The notes beneath the pieces are model-generated. The model was given only the letters and a program-made list of their open reading frames with translations. It was not told the DNA's origin and ran no database searches. Below, piece by piece: positions 7,992 through 15,029 of a stretch of DNA of 20,596 nucleotides (the stretch's first letter is position 1; every line of letters starts with the position of its first letter). The translations under genes were made by a program, and so were the position numbers. This DNA is from Candidatus Omnitrophota bacterium (GTDB lineage: Bacteria > Omnitrophota > Koll11 > Aquiviventales > Aquiviventaceae): the NCBI GenBank assembly GCA_016196415.1, contig JACPXS010000092.1, positions 1 to 20,596 on the forward strand, given 5' to 3'.

Positions 7992-8590
7992 GGGATCCGT
8001 CCCTCCTGTTTGAGCCATGGCGCCAAGTCGTTGCGAAGGTGCTCCGTGGCCCGGAACACATGCGATTTCACCGTGCCCGCGCGGCAGCCCATCACCTGAG
8101 CGACCTCCTCCAGCGGCAGGCCGTGCACATGATGCAGCAGAAACGCCGTGCGCTGCTTCATGGGCAGCAGGGCGATCGTGCGGCTGAGACGCTGGGAGAG
8201 CTCGCGTTGCTCGGCCTGCTCATCCGGTCCCGCCGCAGGATCATCGACCTCGATAAACAACCCGGAGTCCTCCTGGCTCTCTGCGCCAGGATCTCCAACG
8301 CTCACAGACGCCACCGGTTGCCTCGCGCGCCGCCTGTAGACGTCCTTGCACTCGTTCACCACAATGCGGTAGAGCCACGTGGAGAACTTCGCTCCTCCCC
8401 GAAACTGACCCAGCGACCGATACGCGCTCACAAAGGCCTCCTGAGAGGCATCCTTCGCATCTTCATAGTTGCCGAGCAGGCTGAACGCCAATCGGATAGC
8501 TTGGCCTTGGTACTGATCCACGAGCTCGGCGTACCGATCCACGTCGCCACGAAGCACGGCTTGGATGGTCTCTGCGTCGCTTCCGGCCAT
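7979..8590 (-). CDS. ECF-family RNA polymerase sigma factor
   Basis: 203 residues from ATG 8590 (MAGSDAETIQ). Region sigma2 (about 11-85) contains DAKDASQEAFVSAYRSL and FSTWLYRIVVNECKD, typical of ECF core-binding and -10 recognition. A variable acidic linker (95-125) follows. Region sigma4 (about 125-188) has LPMKQRTAFLLHHVHGLPL followed by the helix-turn-helix EEVAQVMGCRAGTVKSHVFRA. The frame stays open upstream, but only the portion from 8590 is family-like. No clear Shine-Dalgarno precedes it; a TATACT hexamer (8601-8606) is 10 nt before the ATG. It lies between a secreted repeat protein and a putative anti-sigma factor, so it probably responds to an envelope signal. Confidence 0.93.
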   Translation of the reverse strand: MAGSDAETIQAVLRGDVDRYAELVDQYQGQAIRLAFSLLGNYEDAKDASQEAFVSAYRSLGQFRGGAKFSTWLYRIVVNECKDVYRRRARQPVASVSVGDPGAESQEDSGLFIEVDDPAAGPDEQAEQRELSQRLSRTIALLPMKQRTAFLLHHVHGLPLEEVAQVMGCRAGTVKSHVFRATEHLRNDLAPWLKQEGRIPWTS

Positions 8591-8699
8591 AGGGAATGGC
8601 AGTATAACATCCCACGCCACCTTCATGGGGCCAGCCGCCACGCGACCCCGCCACGCCAGCACACTGGATGAGCGAGGGGAGAAGCGCATCGGCGTGAAG

Positions 8700-9827
8700 T
8701 TACCGCCCGCCCCGACGACCACCACCTCGGGGACCCGCCCTGTGCGGCTCACTGGCTCCACCCCGCACAGCCCCCACAGCGCTGGGACTTCGGCGCTCGC
8801 CCCCTTGTCCCATGCCGCGCCCGATCCCTTGCCCGTGATCGCGGACACCCTGATTCACCCGTTCGCGCGGACCGTCCTTCGTTCCTCCAGGTCCGCCTCG
8901 GCGTTCGCGAAACTCTTCTCGTCGGTCCCGACGATCCACGCGGTCTTCCCGGAGGTCTCGGACGTCTTCCCGGCGGTCGTGGACATCCTCCAGGTGATCG
9001 CGCACTCCCCCGTCGTGCCGGACATCCCAGCGATCCTCGCGGCGGTCGCGGACATCTTCCCGGCGGTCCCGCCGGTCTTCCACCCGATCACGCCGGTCCT
9101 CACGCCGATCTTTCGCCTGCTCATGAGCACCCTCAGGCGTCCGCTCGCGAGTCTCCTCAGCATGCTCATGATGCTCCTCAACCCGCTCTTGCCAATGGGG
9201 ATGCCGTTGAAGGAAGCGCTCGTAGGCCTCGGGGCGTCGCTGTTTCAGTTCTTCCAAACGATGTTCACGCGACGCCTGCCGTTGAGCCATGACCGCCTCA
9301 TACCGTTTGGGATTGGCGGCCTTCAGATGCTCAAGCCGGTCCTGCAGATGCGCGCGGCGTTGTTCCATCAGCTCACGGAATCGCTCGGGGTGCTGTTCTC
9401 GCAAGCGCTCCAGCCGGTCTTGGCGATGCTCCGTGAGCCGCTGGGTGACTTCTGTAAATTTCTCGGGGTTGGTGTCCTTCAGGTGAGCTAGCCGCTCTCG
9501 GAGGCGCTCCTTCCGTTCCTGAAGGGCCCGTCGAAAGGCGTCCGGGTTTTCCTCTTTCAACCGCTCAAGCCGGGTGAGGTCCTCGGGAGCCCCAGGCTGA
9601 GATCCCACCGCGTCCTGATGATCCTCTCGACGGTCCACGCGGTCTTCCCGGCGGTCTCGGACGTCTTCCCGGCGGTCCCGCCGGTCTTCTTGGCGGTCGC
9701 GAAGATGCTGCGCGCGATCTCCTTGGTCACTCGGCCGTCCGCCCTGTTTGGGCGGCTCAGCAAAGGCGACGGCGGCAACCCCAAGAACCCCGGCCACCAT
9801 CATCACCCCAATCAGCATTTGTCTCAT
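8700..9827 (-). CDS. Secreted, highly charged repeat protein (RED heptads flanking five 26-residue repeats)
   Basis: 375 residues from ATG 9827, with AGGAGGG seven nt upstream. A Sec signal peptide ends near AFA-EPP (residue 23). Residues about 41-72 are heptads of the type RDRREDV. Residues 86-214 are five in-phase repeats of about 26 residues (starting at 86, 112, 138, 164, 190) with core RLxxLKxxNPxxF. Residues about 239-306 carry a second RED heptad array. The tail (310-375) is Gly/Arg-rich. The central part should form helical or coiled-coil rods. I recognise no named family. First position in the ECF operon, behind an ECF-type promoter, suggests an envelope-stress effector or sensor, loosely analogous to Spy/CpxP; that is inference. 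No cysteines occur. His is frequent in 219-236 and could bind metal. Confidence 0.85.
   Translation of the reverse strand: MRQMLIGVMMVAGVLGVAAVAFAEPPKQGGRPSDQGDRAQHLRDRQEDRRDRREDVRDRREDRVDRREDHQDAVGSQPGAPEDLTRLERLKEENPDAFRRALQERKERLRERLAHLKDTNPEKFTEVTQRLTEHRQDRLERLREQHPERFRELMEQRRAHLQDRLEHLKAANPKRYEAVMAQRQASREHRLEELKQRRPEAYERFLQRHPHWQERVEEHHEHAEETRERTPEGAHEQAKDRREDRRDRVEDRRDRREDVRDRREDRWDVRHDGGVRDHLEDVHDRREDVRDLREDRVDRRDRREEFRERRGGPGGTKDGPRERVNQGVRDHGQGIGRGMGQGGERRSPSAVGAVRGGASEPHRAGPRGGGRRGGR
8901..9113 (-). repeat. C-terminal RED heptad array
   Basis: Encodes heptads such as RDRREDV and RDRREDR (residues about 239-309), interrupted once near 270-278. The 44 bases at 8935-8978 recur with a single mismatch at 9634-9677 in the N-terminal array, so the two arrays share recent sequence. 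Confidence 0.8.
9186..9572 (-). repeat. Five in-frame 78-bp (26-codon) repeats
   Basis: Each unit encodes RLxxLKxxNPxxF followed by an Arg/Glu/Gln-rich helix. Units start at residues 86, 112, 138, 164 and 190; the last is one residue short. Spacing is constant although the DNA has diverged, so the period is kept at protein level. Confidence 0.85.
9612..9722 (-). repeat. N-terminal RED heptad array
   Basis: Encodes four to five heptads of the RDRREDx type just after the signal peptide (residues about 36-72). Bases 9634-9677 match 8935-8978 in the downstream array at 43 of 44 positions. Confidence 0.8.
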
Positions 9828-9855
9828 GGCAGCGCCCTCCTATGTCCTACCAAGT

Positions 9856-9883
9856 GAGACGCCGGGTCCGCCGAAAAGTTTAC
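9856..9883 (-). promoter_or_regulatory. ECF-type promoter heading the repeat protein-sigma-anti-sigma operon
   Basis: On the minus strand GTAAACTTTT (about 9874-9883) is followed by CGTCTC (9856-9861), with 16 nt between AAAC and CGTC. This fits the common ECF layout of an AAC-containing -35 and a CGTC-type -10. Initiation would be near 9849, about 20 nt before the start codon, with AGGAGGG at 9835-9841. It suggests the sigma factor autoregulates its operon. Confidence 0.6.
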
Positions 9884-9940
9884 CCTCCTTCGAAGAAAGC
9901 CGCGTGCGTCAGCCCGTGGATGCATGCGAGAATAGTCCCC

Positions 9941-10093
9941 CTGCGAAGCCCTGCTGCGCTGTCGCTTCGCAGAGGCTTCTTCGAAGCTCGCCGCGCGAAG
10001 AAGAGCCTTGGCAAAACAGGGGAGCTTCGGAGGGTTCCGCTCCACGGCCGCGAAGCGTAGAGCCAAGAGGCCTCGGCCGTCAAGCCGTGGAGC
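9941..10093. repeat. Cluster of three fold-back hairpins in the ccsA-ECF operon gap
   Basis: The 311-nt gap 9828-10138 has no gene. It contains three inverted repeats in series: 9941-9949 with 9964-9972 (9 bp), 9974-9983 with 9996-10007 (10 bp with a bulge), and 10039-10048 with 10084-10093 (10 bp). The first two share CTTCG/CGAAG cores. No T-run follows, so they look like REP/BIME-like elements or a Rho-independent-poor 3' end of ccsA rather than a standard terminator. Confidence 0.55.
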
Positions 10094-10138
10094 TTCACGC
10101 GGAGAATGGGGGAAGGAAGGTTCGCTGGTCGTCGGCGC

Positions 10139-11830
10139 TCATCCCGATGCCCGGGGGCTCCGCGACGACGGTGATGAGGCGCGTAGCCGTCGGCTGAGCG
10201 CGGCCACGCCGACAACGCCCATGAAGGCCAATTCAACCACCACGGAGACAATCAGCAGGACCGGCAGCGGCTTGGCGTGTCCGCCGGCATAGCTATGAAG
10301 GCCCACGAGATAGAAGCTGACCCCGTAGTACGTCATGAATAAGAGGAAGAAACCCCCGATGATCGCCAGCGCGACGCCGATGCCGCTGAGCCACTGCGCG
10401 AATCGCCCATGCAGGATCGCAAGAAACCACAGGAGCGTAATCAGCGCCCAGGTCTCTTTCGGATCCCACCCCCAGTAGCGACCCCACGACGCGTTGGCCC
10501 ACACCGCCCCCAACATGATGCCCCCGGCGAGCAGCGCCACGCCGATCTGCAAGACGCGGTACAGGATCGCGTCCAATGACTTCAGGGCCGGGTGCCTGCC
10601 TCGCCGCAACAAGTAGAGCCAACCGTAGACGTGCGCCAGCGCAGCCGCCAAGGCGAGCGCGCCGTAGCTGGCGACGATCGTCAGCACATGCACCGTCAAC
10701 CACAGGTTGCTGCGCAGGACCGCCACCACCGGGGTAATGCTCGAATCGAGCGGGAGCTGCTCCCCCAACGCCAGGGCGATCGCCGCCAGGATCGCCGCCG
10801 CGAGCGCGACGTAGCGCACCCGCGCGAAGCGCTCCACGATGAGTCCAATGACCACCGCCACAAATGGCAGCCACAAGGTGGTTTCAAAGAAGTTCGAGAC
10901 CGGAGGGCGGCCCCCGATGATCACCCGCATGGCGATGCCGGCCCCATGGAGGAGACAGGCTGCCCAGTAGGCTCCCAGTCCGATCGGCGTCGCGATGGAC
11001 GCCCAGCGACTCACCAGGCTGAGCAGAAGCCACAAGGCCGCGAGCACGTAGATGAGACGGGCCATGCGAAACGGCCCGACGCGGTTATAGCACACCTCCA
11101 GGCGCATCTTCCATGAGGGAGGAAAGGCCGCCGGATTGAGCTCGTGGAGGACATCGGACACATGCCGGGCGGCTGGGTTGATGGCATCCTGGCGGCCGGC
11201 CCGCACCGCAGCGATCAGCTCGGTCCAGGCGCTGCGAACGGTTTCTTGAGTACGTTGCGGGTATCCGCTCAGCGATCCGATCAATTGCCACTCGCGAATC
11301 CCCGCGCCCGGCGGCGGCACCAGCGCCAGCTTTTGCTCCAACAGACCGCTGAGGGCGACGAACCGCTGGAACACATCCATCGTTTCCTGCTCGACCATCG
11401 TGAGCTTCTCATCACGCTGCTCTTTCTGCACGATCGGGGGCAGCATCCGCATGAGTGTGCGCGTCGCCACCAGCGCATGGTACGAGATGTGCGACTGCCG
11501 CGGCGCCATCCCGAGCGCTTCCCGCAGCGGCACAAAGGGCACCCAGACCAACGGCTTGGCCTGCCACGGCTCGGGCGACGCCATCATCGCCAGCACGCTT
11601 TCGACCGGGTCCTCCGCGCCGTATCGAGGAGCGCCGGTGATGCGCTGCAACGTCTCGCGCGCAACGCTGTCGAACGGCTTCTCCCGCCCATGATCTTGAA
11701 TCACGAGATGGCGCAAGCGGTCCAGCGCGTTGGGCGGAAGGGCAGCACCTGCAGAGGGGATGAACAGGGCCAGCCAGAGCCCGACCACAACCGCCGTCGC
11801 TCCAATACGACGACGAGGCCGACGGTTCAT
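10139..11830 (-). CDS. ccsA: Cytochrome c biogenesis protein CcsA/ResC with N-terminal extension
   Basis: 563 residues from ATG 11830, whose ATGA overlaps the resB stop; frame upstream of this is not family-like. It is the haem-handling membrane subunit of System II, acting with ResB to attach haem to periplasmic apocytochromes c. A signal-like helix (10-29) is followed by about 230 soluble residues starting DRLRHLVIQDHGREKPFDS, as in long CcsA forms of some phyla. Multiple membrane helices follow from about 255. The haem-binding WWD-type motif WGRYWGWDPKETW is at 449-461. The likely haem-ligand histidines are H381 (WLTVHVLTI) and H512 (GLHSYAGGH). It should serve c-type cytochromes encoded elsewhere; none are in this window. 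Confidence 0.95.
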   Translation of the reverse strand: MNRRPRRRIGATAVVVGLWLALFIPSAGAALPPNALDRLRHLVIQDHGREKPFDSVARETLQRITGAPRYGAEDPVESVLAMMASPEPWQAKPLVWVPFVPLREALGMAPRQSHISYHALVATRTLMRMLPPIVQKEQRDEKLTMVEQETMDVFQRFVALSGLLEQKLALVPPPGAGIREWQLIGSLSGYPQRTQETVRSAWTELIAAVRAGRQDAINPAARHVSDVLHELNPAAFPPSWKMRLEVCYNRVGPFRMARLIYVLAALWLLLSLVSRWASIATPIGLGAYWAACLLHGAGIAMRVIIGGRPPVSNFFETTLWLPFVAVVIGLIVERFARVRYVALAAAILAAIALALGEQLPLDSSITPVVAVLRSNLWLTVHVLTIVASYGALALAAALAHVYGWLYLLRRGRHPALKSLDAILYRVLQIGVALLAGGIMLGAVWANASWGRYWGWDPKETWALITLLWFLAILHGRFAQWLSGIGVALAIIGGFFLLFMTYYGVSFYLVGLHSYAGGHAKPLPVLLIVSVVVELAFMGVVGVAALSRRLRASSPSSRSPRASG

Positions 11831-13581
11831 GAGCGATCCTGCGTGGCGCTCGTTACCGAGGCCGTCTCGGGTGAGCGGAAGACAAACATCGCCACCATGC
11901 CGACGATGACGATGACAAACCCCGCGTAGACCAACGGCGTGCCGGGATCCTTGCGCACCGACAACACCGTGGTCTCCACCGCCCCTGGAACGTAACTGGA
12001 CTGGAAGAAGCTCCACCCCCGGTATCGAAGCGGATGGTTCATGCGGATGTTCCGCATGAGGATGAGCCCGCGCTGCGGGTCCGTGAGCTGGACGTCGCTT
12101 TCAAACCCGGCGGCCATGTCGGTGCCGGGGTAATCGATCTTGCGAAAATCCAACAGCTTGATGGTCACGGGCAGCTCGCGTTGGGCGGGGCGGTACTCGA
12201 CGGTGACCGGCTCCTTCCCTAGGACAAGCTGCGCGGAGCCCCGGAGACCGACCCACGCCTCCGCCGCCTGCTCGCCTTCGCGCCCCACGAGGTGGAGCGC
12301 TTCCGCCTTCACCTCATCGCTGCGATTGCGGATGCGCTGCACCGCCTCCGCATGAGGAAAGAAGGCGTCGACCGCAAACGTGTAGCCCAGCCAGGGGTGC
12401 GTGTAGTCCGTGCCGATAACCACCGGGTCGATGAGGCGGCGTTCGGAGGCCGCACCAGTCAGCACAGCGAGCAGCTCACCCGAGGGCGTCCGCGCCACGG
12501 CGATGGCATTCGGCGGCAGCGCCGCGACGGCGGCATGGGTATAGCGCGCCTCAGCGGGGATGGTGTGCGCAAGGCCGTGAATCGTTTGAAACTCCGGATG
12601 CAGGGCGAAGAGGAGATAGGCGTCGGCGCCTTCAGGCCCGGTCATCGTGAAGGAAACCGCGGGATTGTTGGGCTGATCCGAGCGGCTCACCAGCCCCTGT
12701 GTGGTGATCGCGAAGTCGGGAAAGTAATCCTTGAACGTGAGCTGATACGGGGTGCCCTCGATAGCGATGGCGCGGCCCATCGATTCGGGGACGGGAATCT
12801 CTCGAGGGGCGGACAGGCCGGGGAGCTGAATCGTCACCACCCCCCGGGAGAACGCTGAGCCCTCGATGAGCCCGGTGAGCTGGTCGAATTGCTCGCGGCG
12901 TTGCAGTTCGAGAAAGAGAAGATGCGCCTCGCCCCATCGGGCTCCGAAGCGCTCCGGGTCTCTGGCCACACACCAGAGCGTTTCCTGCTGCCTCTGATCA
13001 CTGACCCGCAGATGCACGGCGGGGTTCTCATTAGCCCCGGCGTCGGTCATCTCCTCATCGGTCACCGCATCCGGATAGTACCGATCCACCGTGAGCTGGA
13101 TGTTGCGCCCATCGATCGTCACGGGAAACCGGACTTGGGGGTCATGGATCCACGCCTGACTCTCGAAGGCGGTGGGGAACACTTGATGGAGGCCCGGGTT
13201 CGGCTGATGCACGACCAGGACGTTGGTGGGAAGCTGCAGGGTGCGCTCCGCTTCCCCTTCGGGGATGATGAGTTGTCCTTCAATGCCAAACCGGCCACCG
13301 ATGATCCCGCCCAGCAAGATGAGGATAATCCCCACGTGCGCCAAGACAAAGGGCAGGTGGTGGCGTTTCCAGGGGTGTCGCCCAAGCGCCGCGACCGCCA
13401 GATTCACCGCCAGGAATCCCAGCAGGGCTTGGAACCACCACGCATGGTAGACGACCCGCTGAACCGCCGAGGTGCCGAAGCGGGCCTCATAGATCGTACC
13501 CCACGCCAGCACCGTGCCAATCGCAATGAGGAGCGGAACGGCGATCTGCAATGATCCAAGGACTCGCAGCCAGCGCGTCAT
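11827..13581 (-). CDS. resB: Cytochrome c biogenesis protein ResB/Ccs1
   Basis: 584 residues from ATG 13581 (MTRWLRVLGSLQ). Three membrane helices lie at about 11-30, 46-67 and 76-97 (with LPFVLAHVGIILILLG and the conserved membrane His at 82). A large periplasmic domain spans about 100-545, and a final helix lies near 545-567. The periplasmic domain ends in the family-typical stretch RNIRMNHPLRYRGWSFFQSS. ResB is the apocytochrome-handling partner of CcsA. The two genes overlap by 4 bp and should be co-translated. The Shine-Dalgarno is poor; a good -10 hexamer TATGAT (13594-13599) sits only 12 nt before the ATG, so the mRNA may have a very short leader. Confidence 0.93.
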   Translation of the reverse strand: MTRWLRVLGSLQIAVPLLIAIGTVLAWGTIYEARFGTSAVQRVVYHAWWFQALLGFLAVNLAVAALGRHPWKRHHLPFVLAHVGIILILLGGIIGGRFGIEGQLIIPEGEAERTLQLPTNVLVVHQPNPGLHQVFPTAFESQAWIHDPQVRFPVTIDGRNIQLTVDRYYPDAVTDEEMTDAGANENPAVHLRVSDQRQQETLWCVARDPERFGARWGEAHLLFLELQRREQFDQLTGLIEGSAFSRGVVTIQLPGLSAPREIPVPESMGRAIAIEGTPYQLTFKDYFPDFAITTQGLVSRSDQPNNPAVSFTMTGPEGADAYLLFALHPEFQTIHGLAHTIPAEARYTHAAVAALPPNAIAVARTPSGELLAVLTGAASERRLIDPVVIGTDYTHPWLGYTFAVDAFFPHAEAVQRIRNRSDEVKAEALHLVGREGEQAAEAWVGLRGSAQLVLGKEPVTVEYRPAQRELPVTIKLLDFRKIDYPGTDMAAGFESDVQLTDPQRGLILMRNIRMNHPLRYRGWSFFQSSYVPGAVETTVLSVRKDPGTPLVYAGFVIVIVGMVAMFVFRSPETASVTSATQDRS

Positions 13582-13637
13582 GACTCGTGGTTTATCATAA
13601 CACACCGAGCGGAAGCTGTGTGGGCTTCGCCTAGCAG

Positions 13638-13659
13638 GCTGCGGAAAAACTCCCGCAGC
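13638..13659. repeat. Short hairpin with A/T-rich loop
   Basis: GCTGCGG (13638-13644) pairs with CCGCAGC (13653-13659) around loop AAAAACTC. It is preceded by CTAGCAG and abuts the larger inverted repeat at 13660. Similar sequence recurs in intergenic DNA of environmental bacteria as far as I recall, which I could not check here. Confidence 0.5.
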
Positions 13660-13758
13660 GCTCAAGGTTCGAGGCTCAAGGCTCGAGGCAAGAGCACGAC
13701 GATCGACGGTGAAATGGCTTTCCCCTCGAGCCTCCAGCCTAGAGCCTCCAGATTGAGC
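13660..13758. repeat. Fold-back intergenic repeat, copy 1
   Basis: Imperfect inverted repeat. The left arm has GCTCAAGG and GAGGCTC motifs; the right arm has GAGCCTCCAGCCTAGAGCCT (13728-13747) and ends TTGAGC. The identical 20-mer recurs at 14983-15002 in copy 2. Together with the hairpin at 13813-13844 (8-bp stem) it fills the gap 13582-13854, where I see no gene. Confidence 0.7.
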
Positions 13759-13854
13759 TGAGGGGTCATGCGTAGTGGGTTCGTGCGGTGCGGCGAGGAC
13801 AGGTGGGGTGGCGCCTGCCTGCGCCGAGGATTCGGAAGGCAGGCAGCGGGCGTA

Positions 13855-14103
13855 CTACCGTGTGGCGGCGTTCTGCGGACCCGCGTAGGGCCACTCACCC
13901 CGTTCGGTGGTAAAGACGCAGTCCAGGTCAAAGCAAATCGCGTCCTTATCGAGGCAGTTGACTACTTTCCATGAACCGTCCGGTTGCCTCGTCAAGATGG
14001 ACCAGACATGCTGGCGCAACAACGAGCAATACCTGGGTTGATACCGGAACTCCACCGAGGTCGCTTCCTTGCGCATCCGCTCCTCCAGCGCCTTTACGCC
14101 CAC
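13855..14103 (-). CDS. Small four-cysteine protein of unknown function
   Basis: 82 residues from GTG 14103, preceded by GGAGGAAGGG at ideal distance; ATG 14076 is an alternative. It starts 12 nt after the nitroreductase stop, so the two are almost certainly co-transcribed. Soluble, with no signal peptide. It has four cysteines (26, 50, 57, 62) and several aromatic residues (W34, W45, W71). The pattern C-x23-C-x6-C-x4-C could bind zinc or iron, but also could simply be structural. I do not recognise a family. The linked nitroreductase hints at a redox-related role. Confidence 0.65.
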   Translation of the reverse strand: MGVKALEERMRKEATSVEFRYQPRYCSLLRQHVWSILTRQPDGSWKVVNCLDKDAICFDLDCVFTTERGEWPYAGPQNAATR

Positions 14104-14115
14104 AATCCCTTCCTC

Positions 14116-14697
14116 CTACGCAATCTCACGCACCAGGTCCGTAATGGCTCTGCGCGGACGCGGAGGCGGGGCCTCAGCAGGGTGGCCAATGGGGAGAAAG
14201 GCCACCGGCCACACGTCCTCGTCTAACTGCAACGCCTCTTTCACCACCTCAGGTTCCTGCACCGCCCCAATCCAGACGCTCGCCAGCCCCAGCGCAGCGA
14301 CCGCCAACTGCGCGTAGGCGCAAGCGACCGTCGCATCTTGGATGCAAAAGAGCTGTTCGCCTCGCGCGCCGTATTTCACGGCGGAGCGGCCCGGCACCGC
14401 GCAGAACACCAGCACGACCGACGCCTCCTCGACGGGCCCTTGGCTGCCGGAGGCCGCGTCAAGCCGCCGGCGCGTGCGCGGATCCCTGACGACGTAGATC
14501 TGATAGGCCTGGAGATTGCCCGCGGAGGGAGCGCGATTGGCGGCCGCCAGCACCTGCTGGATCTGGGCCTCGGGAACGGGTTGCGCGGTGAAGCGCCGCA
14601 CAGAGTGGCGTCTGCGGACGACCTCGAAGAAGTCCGTCGAGAGCGTTCCGCGACCCTGCCCGGCATCGGCGGATGATCTGCGGTTGGCGCGCCGCAT
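14116..14697 (-). CDS. Nitroreductase-family flavoprotein
   Basis: 193 residues from ATG 14697; GTG 14703 is possible and the Shine-Dalgarno (CAGGGAA) is only moderate. The family's FMN-binding motif appears as RRRHSVRRF near residues 26-34, followed by NRAPSAGNLQAYQIYVV. Later, ALGLASVWIGAV and FLPIGHPAE fit the conserved C-terminal half. These enzymes are FMN-dependent dimers using NAD(P)H to reduce nitro, quinone or other electron-poor substrates; the substrate here cannot be told. The first about 20 residues (Arg/Ser/Gly-rich) are unusual and may mean the annotated start is slightly long. It precedes a small four-cysteine protein in the same unit. Confidence 0.9.
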   Translation of the reverse strand: MRRANRRSSADAGQGRGTLSTDFFEVVRRRHSVRRFTAQPVPEAQIQQVLAAANRAPSAGNLQAYQIYVVRDPRTRRRLDAASGSQGPVEEASVVLVFCAVPGRSAVKYGARGEQLFCIQDATVACAYAQLAVAALGLASVWIGAVQEPEVVKEALQLDEDVWPVAFLPIGHPAEAPPPRPRRAITDLVREIA

Positions 14698-14742
14698 GGT
14701 CACACGGTTCCCTGAGGTCCTTGGGAATTAAGAGCGCCTGTC

Positions 14743-14907
14743 TGCTCTGTCGAAAACCTCGTTCCAAACTACTAAGGCCACGGGGCCTGCCGCTGCGCCA
14801 CCCGCGTCCCTCCTCGCCCAGCGACTATCGCGCTGGTTCTGCGGGCGGCCGAAGGGAACCCGGCTTCGCGTCACCCGTGGCCTACTCGTGAGCTTTTCGA
14901 CAGAGCA
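14743..14907. repeat. 165-bp fold-back element with 14-bp terminal inverted repeats
   Basis: TGCTCTGTCGAAAA (14743-14756) and its exact complement (14894-14907) bound the element. Inside, GGCCACGGG (near 14777) pairs with CCCGTGGCC (near 14873), so the whole element can fold back on itself. There is no coding potential. I see no clear target-site duplication. MITE-like by structure only. Confidence 0.65.
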
Positions 14908-15029
14908 ATCTCTATCACAATGACCCTGGGCGCTCTGGCTCGAGGCTCAAGGGTCGAGGCTCTCGGCACGTGCGTGACCCCCGAGCCTCCAGCCTAGAGC
15001 CTTGAGCAACGCTCATTGTGATAGAGATT
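14907..15029. repeat. Fold-back repeat copy 2 bounded by 17-bp perfect inverted repeats
   Basis: AATCTCTATCACAATGA (14907-14923) and its exact complement (15013-15029) enclose a second copy of the GAGGCTC-type fold-back repeat (about 14938-15006). The right arm abuts the nirK stop codon at 15030. In the nirK transcript the arms would form a long hairpin, which may protect or end the mRNA. It shares base 14907 with the neighbouring 165-bp element. Confidence 0.75.

Noticed and set aside
8565..9491. 308-codon plus-strand open frame, hydrophobic, opposite the RED repeat gene
   Set aside because: It is the complement of a strongly Arg/Glu/Asp-rich coding sequence, which automatically reads as Leu/Val/Pro/Ser. 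No ribosome site or family motif, and it crosses from one real gene into another.
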